Below are positions 44,488 to 52,360 of a stretch of DNA of 64,000 bases, piece after piece. Both the position numbers and the translations under genes were made by a program. How positions within the stretch are numbered: position 1 is the stretch's first letter; the number at the start of each line of letters is the position of its first letter. The notes beneath the pieces are model-generated. The model was not told the DNA's origin, searched no databases, and saw nothing but the letters and a program-made list of their open reading frames with translations. Source of the stretch: Veillonella sp. (GTDB taxonomy: Bacteria; Bacillota; Negativicutes; Veillonellales; Veillonellaceae); the NCBI RefSeq assembly GCF_041333735.1, contig NZ_JBGKFB010000001.1, forward strand, positions 496,001 through 560,000, given 5' to 3'.

Positions 44488-44835
44488 TTAGTTTCTAAAA
44501 TCAATATATTCAGTTTTAGAAGATGCTACAGGATTACCATTAGAGTCTGTAGCCGGGTTGAAACGCCATGTGGAGATTTTCTCAACAAGAACCTCATCAA
44601 GAGCAGTAACCCCACTAGATTTTACAACCTCTATATCCCCTACAGAACCATCTTCATTAATTGTAAAACGCACATCTGCACTATGAATCGAATCGCCATA
44701 ACCAGCAATATTAATTTGATCTACAGATGGTGTAGATATTGCTACAGGCAATTGAAATGGAGCCGCCAACACAGTGGCTGCCAGACTCGTTGCAAACAAT
44801 GCGCTTAATACAGTACAACGCAACACTTTATTCAT
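44488..44835 (-). CDS. Exported TonB C-terminal domain protein (second of a pair)
   Basis: This 115-residue protein has a signal peptide (MNKVLRCTVLSALFATSLAATVLA) and little but a TonB C-terminal fold: VRFTINEDGSVGDIEVVKSSG, then LDEVLVEKISTWRFNPATD. The usual N-terminal membrane anchor and Pro-rich spacer of TonB are missing. The ATG at 44835 has AAGGAG six bases before it. It follows a similar gene after 10 bases. A soluble periplasmic partner to outer-membrane receptors is possible; no ExbB or ExbD gene is near. Confidence 0.75.
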   Translation of the reverse strand: MNKVLRCTVLSALFATSLAATVLAAPFQLPVAISTPSVDQINIAGYGDSIHSADVRFTINEDGSVGDIEVVKSSGVTALDEVLVEKISTWRFNPATDSNGNPVASSKTEYIDFRN

Positions 44836-44845
44836 CACATTCTCC

Positions 44846-45223
44846 TTATTTAGCTGTTACAGCTTGTTTAGGTAGAGTAATGGTCATCCCAATAATAGAT
44901 TCATGAGCCTTTTGGTCCACGCCGATAGCAGGTGTAAATTTCCATTGTAGAATGGCTTTTTTCACTGCTTCATCAATTGGAGCATAGCCAGAGGAACGTT
45001 CTACGAATACGTTTTTAACATTACCTTTTTTATCAATTAAGAAGCGTACGCGCATATTAGGCGCTACCGTAGCTGTTTGAGGAACCTCAGGCAACTCAGG
45101 TTTTACAATTTCCACTTCGCGCGGAGATTCTAAGAACTTAGCCGCATCAGCTGTATAGTTACCTAATACGCCAAAGGATGCAACAAGTAAAGCTGCCGCA
45201 GTGAATCGGAATAATTTATTCAT
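44846..45223 (-). CDS. Exported TonB C-terminal domain protein (first of a pair)
   Basis: This 125-residue paralogue of the next gene has a signal peptide (MNKLFRFTAAALLVASFGVLG), a short linker with PELPEVPQTATV, and the TonB-C motif VRFLIDKKGNVKNVFVERSSG with LQWKFTPAIG. AGGAGG precedes the ATG. The pair forms a two-gene unit. Both lack a transmembrane anchor after signal cleavage, unlike true TonB. Confidence 0.75.
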   Translation of the reverse strand: MNKLFRFTAAALLVASFGVLGNYTADAAKFLESPREVEIVKPELPEVPQTATVAPNMRVRFLIDKKGNVKNVFVERSSGYAPIDEAVKKAILQWKFTPAIGVDQKAHESIIGMTITLPKQAVTAK

Positions 45224-45302
45224 AATATGCCTCCTTATTTATTGTAAGTCTATGAATAATATCATACTAAATAAAGATGAATATTTAAAGAACATTTTCT
45301 TA

Positions 45303-45331
45303 TTGATAAAATTTCTCATTTGTGATATATT
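45303..45331 (+). promoter_or_regulatory. Promoter upstream of the 31-residue ORF
   Basis: TTGATA, 17 bases, TATATT. The transcript would start about 65 bases before the small ORF and could continue into the tro operon. Confidence 0.6.
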
Positions 45332-45403
45332 AGTACCAAGATAACTGTTCGGACTCACATATCAGGTTGATATGACAAAAAAATTACACAAAGGAGGTTC
45401 ATC

Positions 45404-45499
45404 ATGAGACGTAGAAAGCGTATTCAAATGAAGGTCATGATGGTACTTGGTATTGTTGCCCTCATTGGGCCAAACCATCTACAATCTCTCATCCACTAA
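45404..45499 (+). CDS. 31-residue basic membrane peptide (small ORF)
   Basis: An AAAGGAGG ribosome site lies eight bases before an ATG that opens a 31-codon frame. The peptide starts MRRRKRIQMK and continues with a hydrophobic segment VMMVLGIVALIGP, ending in LIH. That is the build of a small single-span membrane protein with a positive cytoplasmic end. It lies between a good promoter and a hairpin, ahead of a metal ABC transporter. It may be a real small protein, a leader peptide, or both; I know of no homologue. Confidence 0.55.
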   Translation: MRRRKRIQMKVMMVLGIVALIGPNHLQSLIH

Positions 45500-45525
45500 A
45501 CAATCGTGACCTTAGTAGAAGAACG

Positions 45526-45560
45526 TATAACTGCCACTAGCCGCTACGTTAGTAGCGGCT
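45526..45560 (+). terminator. Terminator or attenuator after the small ORF
   Basis: A stem AGCCGCTA / TAGCGGCT (extended by CACT / AGTA pairs) with a short loop is followed by ATTTTT. It is about 80 bases upstream of the troA-like ATG. Confidence 0.7.
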
Positions 45561-45638
45561 ATTTTTCCGTTTAAATTAAGGGTAATTAACAAAATAACTA
45601 AAGACTTTAAATTTACTAACTAAAAAAGGAGGTTTATT

Positions 45639-46580
45639 ATGAAATTCAATCGAATCTTACTAATCGTCGTATCATTAGCACTTATGTTATTCGCATTAGC
45701 AGGCTGTGGAAAAGATGCAGCACAAGACAGTCAGAAAAAACTAAACGTCGTTGCTACAACGACAATGTTAACGGATTTGGTAAAAGAAATCGGCGGTGAC
45801 CATGTGTCCGTACAAGGTCTCATGGGACCTGGCGTAGACCCTCACCTCTATCAAGCGAGTGCCGGCGATGTAACAACTATGTCTAAAGCAGATGTTGTGG
45901 TATACAACGGCATTCACTTAGAAGGTAAAATGGCTTCCATTTTCGATAATTTAACAAAACAAAATAAAGCTACTATCCGCGTATCCGACGCTATTGATCC
46001 AGCCACTCTACTCGACTTTGATGAAGAAGATGGCGTGAAAACTAAAGATCCTCATATTTGGTTCGATGTAGCTAACTGGAAACTAGCAGCAAAAGCTGTC
46101 TATGAAGGTCTTGCTAAAGCAGATCCAGCTCACAAAGAGGATTTCAAGAAACGGTATGATGCATACCTCACTAAATTAGATGAAACAGATGCATATATTA
46201 AAGCACAAGCAGAATCCATTCCTAAAGAATCTCGCGTTCTCGTAACAGCACACGATGCCTTCCAATACTTTGCTCGCGCTTATGGCTTTGAAGTAAAAGG
46301 TTTGCAAGGTGTAAGTACTGCTACAGAAGCTGGCACACAAGATGTGAATGAACTTGTTCAATTTATCGTAGATCACAAAATTAAAGCGATTTTCGTAGAA
46401 TCTTCTGTACCACATAAAACAATCGAAGCCGTTCAAGAAGCAGCTAAGGCTAAAGGCTGGAACGTTGCTATCGGTGGTGAATTATACTCCGACTCCCTCG
46501 GTTCTGAAGGCACTGAAGGTGGCACATATATTGGCATGGTAAAAGCTAACATCGATACCATCGCTAAAGCACTTAAATAA
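45639..46580 (+). CDS. troA: Metal ABC transporter substrate-binding lipoprotein, TroA/MntA-like
   Basis: This 313-residue lipoprotein has the lipobox LFALAGCG at about residue 24. The lobe motif LMGPGVDPHLYQASAGDV is close to TroA-type manganese/iron/zinc binding proteins, and the other ligand regions are NGIHLEGKM, VLVTAHDAF and the C-terminal GELYSDSLG. AGGAGG lies before the ATG. It is first of troA-B-C-D. A mRNA hairpin after it may keep its level above that of the membrane parts. Manganese is the most likely metal, by motif resemblance. Confidence 0.9.
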   Translation: MKFNRILLIVVSLALMLFALAGCGKDAAQDSQKKLNVVATTTMLTDLVKEIGGDHVSVQGLMGPGVDPHLYQASAGDVTTMSKADVVVYNGIHLEGKMASIFDNLTKQNKATIRVSDAIDPATLLDFDEEDGVKTKDPHIWFDVANWKLAAKAVYEGLAKADPAHKEDFKKRYDAYLTKLDETDAYIKAQAESIPKESRVLVTAHDAFQYFARAYGFEVKGLQGVSTATEAGTQDVNELVQFIVDHKIKAIFVESSVPHKTIEAVQEAAKAKGWNVAIGGELYSDSLGSEGTEGGTYIGMVKANIDTIAKALK

Positions 46581-46636
46581 CAAATAACGTTTCAAAACAA
46601 GGACGACATAAAATGTATGTCCCTATGTAAGTACAC

Positions 46637-46666
46637 GTGCTACTAGTAATACATTGCTGGTAGCAC
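46637..46666 (+). other. Intercistronic hairpin between troA and troB
   Basis: GTGCTAC...AG / CT...GTAGCAC forms a stem with about a ten-base loop 16 bases before the next ribosome site. It lacks a T-run, so it is more likely a stabilising or partial-termination element than a full terminator. Confidence 0.5.
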
Positions 46667-46688
46667 TCATTATTAAAAGGAGGTCTCT

Positions 46689-47420
46689 ATGGAATGGGCC
46701 GTTGAAGTTGAAGATATGACCGTAGCCTATACGACGAAACCCGTATTATGGGACGTAGATATGAAGGTGCCCATCGGTTCCTTAGCGGCTATCGTCGGCC
46801 CTAATGGAGCCGGAAAATCTACATTATTAAAGGCCATGCTTGGCTTATTAACAGTTATCTCAGGGAGTGTTAAGTTTTATATCGATCACCACTTAGCGAT
46901 GGACAAACATGATTACAAGAAAATCGCTTACGTCCCTCAAAGTGGTAGTGTCGACTGGGACTTTCCTACTACCGTATTAGACGTCGTACTCATGGGCCGT
47001 TATGGTCATCTAGGTTGGTTCAAACGACCTAGTAAAAAGGATAAAGATCTCGCCCTCTCCATGATTGATAAAATGGGCATGAGTGACTATGTAAACAGGC
47101 AAATTCGTCAACTTTCAGGGGGACAACAACAGCGTGTATTCTTAGCTCGTGCCCTCGTACAAGAAGCAGACATTTACCTCATGGACGAACCTTTCAAAGG
47201 CGTCGATAAAACAACAGAACATGCTATTATCTCCCTTTTACAAGAAATGAAAGCGCGCGGCAAAACAGTTATCGTCGTGCACCACGATTTAAATACGGTA
47301 CCTCAATATTTCGACTGGGTAACGATGGTGAACAAACAGACCGTTGCCTACGGCCCTGTAGCAGATACGTTTACAGAGGAAGCCATCGAGCGCACCTACG
47401 GCAAGGGGAGGATTGTATGA
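46689..47420 (+). CDS. troB: Metal ABC transporter ATP-binding protein, TroB-like
   Basis: This 243-residue ATPase has Walker A VGPNGAGKSTLL, signature LSGGQQQRVFLARAL, Walker B IYLMDEPFKGVD and the switch His in VVHHDLN. It energises the two permeases that follow. AGGAGG precedes the ATG. The gene overlaps troC by 4 bases. Length is normal. Confidence 0.92.
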   Translation: MEWAVEVEDMTVAYTTKPVLWDVDMKVPIGSLAAIVGPNGAGKSTLLKAMLGLLTVISGSVKFYIDHHLAMDKHDYKKIAYVPQSGSVDWDFPTTVLDVVLMGRYGHLGWFKRPSKKDKDLALSMIDKMGMSDYVNRQIRQLSGGQQQRVFLARALVQEADIYLMDEPFKGVDKTTEHAIISLLQEMKARGKTVIVVHHDLNTVPQYFDWVTMVNKQTVAYGPVADTFTEEAIERTYGKGRIV

Positions 47421-48382
47421 CTATACTCCAATCATATACGACGCAGATGGTACTGCTCGGCACGGCGCTCTTAGGCCTTGCCAGTGGTATTGCAGGCACC
47501 TTCGCAGTACTGCGCAAGGAAAGCCTCATCGGTGACGGCCTCTCCCACGCGGCACTGCCTGGTGTAGTCATCGCGTTCTTGCTAACCGGTATAAAAGACA
47601 TTGAGGTACTCATTATAGGTGCCGCCCTATCCTCTATCACTGCGGCATGGCTCATTACCATCACCGTAGAAAATAGTAAAATCAAATTCGATGGTGCTCT
47701 GGCTACTATACTATCTGCTTTCTTTGGTCTTGGTATGGTTCTACTCACCTACCTTCAAAGTCTGAACAATGCAGGTCAGGCGGGGCTTTCAAAATTTATA
47801 TTTGGACAGGCCGCCACTATATTAGCTCGCGATGTGTACATTACATCGGCGGCAGCGCTCATCATTATCGTTTTAACAGCCTTATTTTGGAAAGAGCTAA
47901 AGCTCATTTCCTTTGACGTAGAATACGCTAAAACATTGCAAATTCCCGTCACCTTTACACTCATTTTATATCGTTCACTATTGATCATGACCATCATCAT
48001 CGGCATTCAATCAGTAGGTGCTATCTTGATCAGTTCCCTACTCATTGCACCGGCCGTAGGGGCCCGTCAGTGGACGAACAAGCTAGGTACCATGTGTATA
48101 CTAGCAGGATGTTTCGGCATGGTATCTGCTATCGGCGGTACCATTTGGAGTACAACAGTACAAAAACTACCTACAGGTCCTGCGATCATCGTCATTCTGT
48201 CGGTTATCGTACTATTGAGTCTCATATTTGCACCTAATAGAGGCATCTTGTGGCAATATCGTAAAAACAAACAATCAAAACAAGCTTTATTATCAAAAAC
48301 TGCAAGGATAAGTCCTGCCGATTTACAACAAAAGATATATAGAGCAGAGGGTGGACAGCCTCGCATAGGAGGTACCCCATGA
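47417..48382 (+). CDS. troC: Metal ABC transporter permease, TroC-like
   Basis: This 321-residue ABC-3 family membrane protein has about eight to nine spans. The RKESLIGDGLSHAALPGVVIA stretch is the ATPase-contact region of the family. A hydrophilic tail of about 45 residues follows the last span. It overlaps troB and troD by 4 bases each, so the four proteins are made together and TroC/TroD should form a heterodimeric channel. Confidence 0.9.
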   Translation: MTILQSYTTQMVLLGTALLGLASGIAGTFAVLRKESLIGDGLSHAALPGVVIAFLLTGIKDIEVLIIGAALSSITAAWLITITVENSKIKFDGALATILSAFFGLGMVLLTYLQSLNNAGQAGLSKFIFGQAATILARDVYITSAAALIIIVLTALFWKELKLISFDVEYAKTLQIPVTFTLILYRSLLIMTIIIGIQSVGAILISSLLIAPAVGARQWTNKLGTMCILAGCFGMVSAIGGTIWSTTVQKLPTGPAIIVILSVIVLLSLIFAPNRGILWQYRKNKQSKQALLSKTARISPADLQQKIYRAEGGQPRIGGTP

Positions 48383-49479
48383 CAGTACATACAGAGATTT
48401 TACTCATCGCCATCGCAGTATCCATCGCGTGCGCTATCCCTGGTGTATTCCTTGTGCTACGCCGCATGTCCATGATGGCTGACGCCATTACGCACACCGT
48501 ATTCCTCGGCATCGTGCTCGCTTTCTTTGTAACGGAAGACTTAAACTCCCCCTTGCTTTTAGTAGGGGCAACCGTAGTTGGCGTAGGAACGGTGTGGCTT
48601 ACAGAGATGATTCATAACACGGGCCTCGTCAACGAAGACGCGTCCATTGGTATCATCTTCCCGCTCCTCTTCTCCATTGCCATCATCCTCGTCAGTCTCT
48701 ATAGTGGTAACGCACACCTTGACGTAGATACGGCACTTCTAGGGGAAATCGCGTTCGCCCCATTCGACAGATGGATTGTAAACGGTACCGACCTAGGTCC
48801 TGTATCACTATGGATTTCCCTGGGGGTAGCGGTAATCAACCTCGTATTAGTTATGCTCTTCTACAAGGAATTGCAGCTATCTACCTTCGACCCATTATTA
48901 GCAGGGCTCTTCGGCTTCATGCCAGCCCTCATCCATTACGTGCTGATGACCATGGTATCCCTTACCGTGGTGGCTTCATTCCAAGCGGTAGGTGCTATCC
49001 TCGTTATCGGCCTCATGATTGGACCTGCGGTTATCGCTTATTTATGGACTGACTCTGTGAAAGCCATGCTCACTAGCAGTATCATCATCGGCATTATCTG
49101 TGCCGTTATCGGTACGGAAGTCGCTTTCACCCTAGACGTATCCATTGCAGGCGCTATCGCAACAACGATCGGTCTCGCCTTATTAGTTGCCGTTATTTGC
49201 ACGCCAAAGACAGGCTATATTGCAACCTATCTTCGCCAACGCCACTTGCGTCGTCACTATCGAGAAACGATGATGCTCTGCCACATCTATACCCATATGA
49301 ATACACCTGTGGCAGCCATTGAAAATGGTATCGGCACCATTCACGAACACTTGAACTGGAAGCCAGACTATACACACCAAGCCGCATCACACCTTAAGAA
49401 ACAAGGCTTGTTGTATGTAACAAATGGGTACTATATGCTGACCGATAAAGGCGTGGCACAAGTTAAAGAAATTATTTAA
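48379..49479 (+). CDS. troD: Metal ABC transporter permease, TroD-like, with C-terminal winged-helix tail
   Basis: This 366-residue protein has an ABC-3 permease part (LRRMSMMADAITHTVFLGIVLA) up to about residue 275. The next 90 residues are soluble: RHLRRHYRETMMLCHIYTHM, a helical stretch and HQAASHLKKQGLLYVTNGYYMLTDKG. The last part reads like a winged-helix domain of the MntR/DtxR kind. Such fusions are known in Firmicute manganese permeases and may sense metal in the cytoplasm. It is the last gene before a terminator. Confidence 0.88.
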   Translation: MTVHTEILLIAIAVSIACAIPGVFLVLRRMSMMADAITHTVFLGIVLAFFVTEDLNSPLLLVGATVVGVGTVWLTEMIHNTGLVNEDASIGIIFPLLFSIAIILVSLYSGNAHLDVDTALLGEIAFAPFDRWIVNGTDLGPVSLWISLGVAVINLVLVMLFYKELQLSTFDPLLAGLFGFMPALIHYVLMTMVSLTVVASFQAVGAILVIGLMIGPAVIAYLWTDSVKAMLTSSIIIGIICAVIGTEVAFTLDVSIAGAIATTIGLALLVAVICTPKTGYIATYLRQRHLRRHYRETMMLCHIYTHMNTPVAAIENGIGTIHEHLNWKPDYTHQAASHLKKQGLLYVTNGYYMLTDKGVAQVKEII

Positions 49480-49522
49480 TTATTTTTAATCAGACTCCTT
49501 CAAAATACATATCTTCCCAACA

Positions 49523-49570
49523 AAAAGAAGCTGAAATCAATGCTGCACTGCAAAGATTTCAGCTTCTTTT
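49523..49570. terminator. Bidirectional terminator after the tro operon
   Basis: A 16-base-pair stem AAAAGAAGCTGAAATC / GATTTCAGCTTCTTTT with a 16-base loop serves both the tro operon and the converging acetyltransferase gene. Confidence 0.85.
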
Positions 49571-49638
49571 ATGGGAACTATTATATCCAGTTTTATTGTA
49601 AAACCATAAATAGTTAATCCCTACTCATTTCTAAGCAC

Positions 49639-50121
49639 CTAAAACACAATCCGCATTTGGTACCATTTAGCGCCGCCGTGATCCGATTCAGACTCACCTT
49701 CATTGACAAAGCCAAACTTGGCGTAATAATGAATCTTTTCTTCCTTACAAGTCAAAATAACACCCTTACGCTTTTCCTCTCTCGCAAGGTCAATGAAAGC
49801 CTCAATTAACTTACCACCTACACCGCGTTTCCGATACTCTGGCATTGTATTCAAACCAAATATCATCTGCCATGCACCGTTAGGATCATGTAAGGATGCA
49901 TCAGCAAACATCTCATCCGTTAAAATTTCATCATCTGTTACGAAGCCATCGATAAAACCTATTGGCGTATCGCCTTCAAAGGCAATTAAAAACTGACCAG
50001 CATAATACCTTAACCGCTCTTCAAAAGCCTCACGAGGTGCTGCCTCAGCAGGTGGGAAGCACGTTGCTTCTATATGTGTCACTAAATCTAAATCTGCAAT
50101 TGTCGCTTTTCGTATTAACAT
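49639..50121 (-). CDS. GNAT-family N-acetyltransferase (AANAT-like)
   Basis: This 160-residue protein has the GNAT acetyl-CoA loop PEYRKRGVGGKLIEAFID and FLIAFEGDTPIGFIDGF strands. HYYAKFGFVNEGESES fits the C-terminal end found in arylalkylamine-type members. It is the last of three unrelated GNAT genes on this strand, each with its own gap. The acceptor is unknown. Confidence 0.82.
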   Translation of the reverse strand: MLIRKATIADLDLVTHIEATCFPPAEAAPREAFEERLRYYAGQFLIAFEGDTPIGFIDGFVTDDEILTDEMFADASLHDPNGAWQMIFGLNTMPEYRKRGVGGKLIEAFIDLAREEKRKGVILTCKEEKIHYYAKFGFVNEGESESDHGGAKWYQMRIVF

Positions 50122-50185
50122 ATTAATGTCCTTCTTAATATCTTTATGTATTGAGCTATTTATATAACCCTATATTTGTAAAGAT

Positions 50186-50280
50186 TACCTTTTAAGGTAA
50201 ATCCGTTAACAATAAACCATTTTTAGTATAAATGGTTTACACCATAAAGGCTACACATACATATAACTATGTGTAGCCTT
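50186..50280. promoter_or_regulatory. Three successive hairpins between two GNAT genes
   Basis: They are TTACCTT-TT-AAGGTAA (50186-50201), TAAACCATTT, 7 bases, AAATGGTTTA (50213-50239) and AAGGCTACACATA, 8 bases, TATGTGTAGCCTT (50247-50280). The third is a plausible terminator for the gene ending at 50296. The first two could be operators or leader structures for the gene starting at 50121. Confidence 0.55.
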
Positions 50281-50295
50281 ATAGTAATTTGCTAA

Positions 50296-50715
50296 TTATT
50301 TATCTGTGTATTTAGGCACGTTACGATACTGCATTGGCAAGGAATTTTCTTTTACCTTAAAGCCGTGTTTCTCGTAAAATGGTGCATTCTTGCTGTCGCC
50401 AATCATAACATTGATATACAAGTAAGACTTGTAAGCGGTTTTCACCATTTCTAGTAAATGACCTGCAATGCCATGCCCCTGATAATCAGGATGAACTAGC
50501 ACATAGTTTATAAAGCACACTAGCTCGCTATCATCCATGACCCGGATAAGACCAACTAAACGGTCACCATCCCACGCAGAAATCACACGAGATGAATTCA
50601 TCAGAGCCTTATGCAATCGATCAGGATACTTGCCTACCACCCAACGAACAGATAGAGATAAATCTGCTACCTGCTGGGGCGTAAAATTTCGCTCTTCAGT
50701 ATAGGTAATCGCCAT
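50296..50715 (-). CDS. GNAT-family N-acetyltransferase
   Basis: This 139-residue protein has the acetyl-CoA binding loop VHPDYQGHGIAGHLLEMV and the terminal APFYEKHGFKVKENSLPMQY. The size and order fit small stand-alone GNAT enzymes. GGAGGAG precedes the ATG. Substrate is not apparent. Confidence 0.82.
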   Translation of the reverse strand: MAITYTEERNFTPQQVADLSLSVRWVVGKYPDRLHKALMNSSRVISAWDGDRLVGLIRVMDDSELVCFINYVLVHPDYQGHGIAGHLLEMVKTAYKSYLYINVMIGDSKNAPFYEKHGFKVKENSLPMQYRNVPKYTDK

Positions 50716-50795
50716 AACAGCTCCTCCAATGAACTCCTAGTTTCTTAGAACCTAGATTTCAAGATTCTTATACATACACTATCTAATAGATGCTA

Positions 50796-51260
50796 TCAAA
50801 TAAGTGATTTACTCATATAGATAACATCATCCATAGGGTTATGATAATACGGCTCACATTCAGTAAAGCCATGCTTCTTGTACAAATGGATGGCTGCTTG
50901 TAATGGTTCAATTGTATCTAATACCATTTCTTTATAACCAGAGGCCTTAGCATGATCCATGATACTTTCAATAAGACGATCGCCAAGAGCATGTCCACGC
51001 CCCTCAGGACGTACATAGAGACGTTTCATTTCACAACGGGCCTCACTATGCTGATAATACGCCACCATGCCGAGTATCGTGTCATTATCATCGATAGCTA
51101 CTAATAACTCACCATTGGGAGCCGTATATTTCTCAGCAATATCTGCTAATTCCTTATCTAAATTCTGAAAGGACAAATCACGACCAAGCCATTGGGTATA
51201 CTCAAGAATTAATGCCTTTACTTGATCTAAATACGGTTTGCCATCAACTATGTTAATCAT
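50796..51260 (-). CDS. GNAT-family N-acetyltransferase
   Basis: This 154-residue protein has the loop VRPEGRGHALGDRLIESIM and the end LYKKHGFTECEPYYHNP. The latter, with DTIEPLQAAIHLYKK, resembles a common Firmicute group of GNAT proteins. The start was set at 51260 (MINIVDGKPY), with GGAG six bases upstream; the frame opens nine codons earlier. It lies 29 bases downstream of the 51290 gene on the same strand. Confidence 0.82.
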   Translation of the reverse strand: MINIVDGKPYLDQVKALILEYTQWLGRDLSFQNLDKELADIAEKYTAPNGELLVAIDDNDTILGMVAYYQHSEARCEMKRLYVRPEGRGHALGDRLIESIMDHAKASGYKEMVLDTIEPLQAAIHLYKKHGFTECEPYYHNPMDDVIYMSKSLI

Positions 51261-51289
51261 ATACACTCCAGAGGATACAATCCTCACAA

Positions 51290-51613
51290 CTATTTCTTCT
51301 CATATGGTGTATGTTGGAAGATTTCTTTTACAACTCCCTCTCCAACAATAGTACTACCTTCCAGGATAAAGAACTCTGTACCAACTTGTAAGCTAGAATA
51401 ATCTACATCCTCATTCACTGGCAACGCATTGGCTCGTATGGGCTCATTAAAGATAACATCCTCACCATCAATAACGTTGATTTCAAAATGTTCCTCACTA
51501 CCTTTGATAACTATATGAGGACTATACTTTCCATTATTCAAATTTGGTGGTTTCGTATTCTTCTTGCTACAGAAGGTAACAGTGCAACTAATAGTAAAAT
51601 CTAAATCACTCAT
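51290..51613 (-). CDS. Small EF-Tu C-terminal-like beta-barrel protein (function unknown)
   Basis: This 107-residue protein, starting at the ATG at 51613 (MSDLDFTIS, GAGG six bases upstream), has a C-terminal half VGTEFFILEGSTIVGEGVVKEI that reads like strand pairs of EF-Tu domain III (FAIREGGRTVGAGVV). The rest, SPHIVIKGSEEHFEINVIDG, is beta-rich too. No GTPase part is present. It is the intact copy of a gene whose decayed relative lies at 52257-52359. I do not recognise a named family; protection or immunity roles are only a guess. Confidence 0.55.
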   Translation of the reverse strand: MSDLDFTISCTVTFCSKKNTKPPNLNNGKYSPHIVIKGSEEHFEINVIDGEDVIFNEPIRANALPVNEDVDYSSLQVGTEFFILEGSTIVGEGVVKEIFQHTPYEKK

Positions 51614-51614
51614 A

Positions 51615-51659
51615 TTAGGCCTCATCAATTACATATACCATATTGCCTGTAAAGTATAT
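51615..51659 (-). pseudogene. 3' fragment of a paralogue of the 52361-52777 gene
   Basis: The minus-strand sequence encodes IYFTGNMVYVIDEA and stop. The last residues of the intact gene are IYFTGKMVYIIDEA and stop. The identity continues into the first bases of the following small gene. Upstream of ATA TAC it no longer matches, so only the end of the duplicate remains. Confidence 0.75.
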
Positions 51660-51742
51660 CCGAGCAAAAGCTAAATTGTTCTATGTTAAGATTATCTGAT
51701 CAATCTAGAACCTTTTTTTAATTTCCTTATCTTCTATATATT

Positions 51743-52252
51743 TTAACTAAAAAGACTTTTATAAAGCGCCTTAATTTCTCGTCCGTATTTCACTGCACCG
51801 GGAATATGCAATCTTTTATAATAGTCTTCTAATATTTCTGGGTGATTTTTCAAAATATCAAATTCAATCATATACAAAGCAATACTTGTTATAGAATATT
51901 TTCCTAATTCAAGTATAGTTGATGTATCTTCTCTATCTAATTCTTCGCCTTTCGTAAAATCCCCATCAGGATATTCTTCACAAGTTTCATCACTGTATTG
52001 CCAAAAGGCTTTACTCCAAAGAATCAGTTCTTTACGATTGTATTCTATTAATTGCTCGAAAAACTGCATTAACTCTTCCTCAGAATATAACTTGCAATTA
52101 AACCCTTCTAATAAGAATTGTCTTTGATTCAATCGATTTCTTAGCTCTTGAATTTCTATACTTTGTAGTTCTTTATTAAAGTTATCAGGCCCTAATTCCT
52201 CTATAATATCTAAATATTTAGGGCTATCTAAAAATTCTTTTAAAATTTTCAT
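51743..52252 (-). CDS. Hypothetical acidic helical protein in the small-gene cluster
   Basis: This 169-residue protein is mainly helical, acidic and soluble (KEFLDSPKYLDIIEELGPDN, LWSKAFWQYSDETCEEYPDG). It has no signal peptide or membrane span and no motif I recognise. The gene is AT-rich compared with the housekeeping genes around. It sits between a decayed copy of the EF-Tu-like small gene and a 3' fragment of the other repeated gene, so it may have been inserted by or with a duplication. Confidence 0.55.
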   Translation of the reverse strand: MKILKEFLDSPKYLDIIEELGPDNFNKELQSIEIQELRNRLNQRQFLLEGFNCKLYSEEELMQFFEQLIEYNRKELILWSKAFWQYSDETCEEYPDGDFTKGEELDREDTSTILELGKYSITSIALYMIEFDILKNHPEILEDYYKRLHIPGAVKYGREIKALYKSLFS

Positions 52253-52256
52253 ATCC

Positions 52257-52359
52257 TTACATCCTTACAGAATTAACACCTTCCATAATAAAGAACTCCG
52301 TATCTGCTTTTATAACAAAGTAATTTACAATTTCAAAAACTAACAACATATTAACTCAT
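52257..52359 (-). pseudogene. Decayed copy of the EF-Tu-like small gene
   Basis: The start context GGCCTAATATGAGT matches that of the intact gene at 51613, but the second codon is followed by a stop. Further on, the segment encoding TEFFIMEG matches TEFFILEG of the intact copy at the DNA level (GAGTTCTTTAT, ATGGAAGGT / CTGGAAGGT). The middle is deleted. The gene ends at 52257. Confidence 0.7.
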
Positions 52360-52360
52360 A

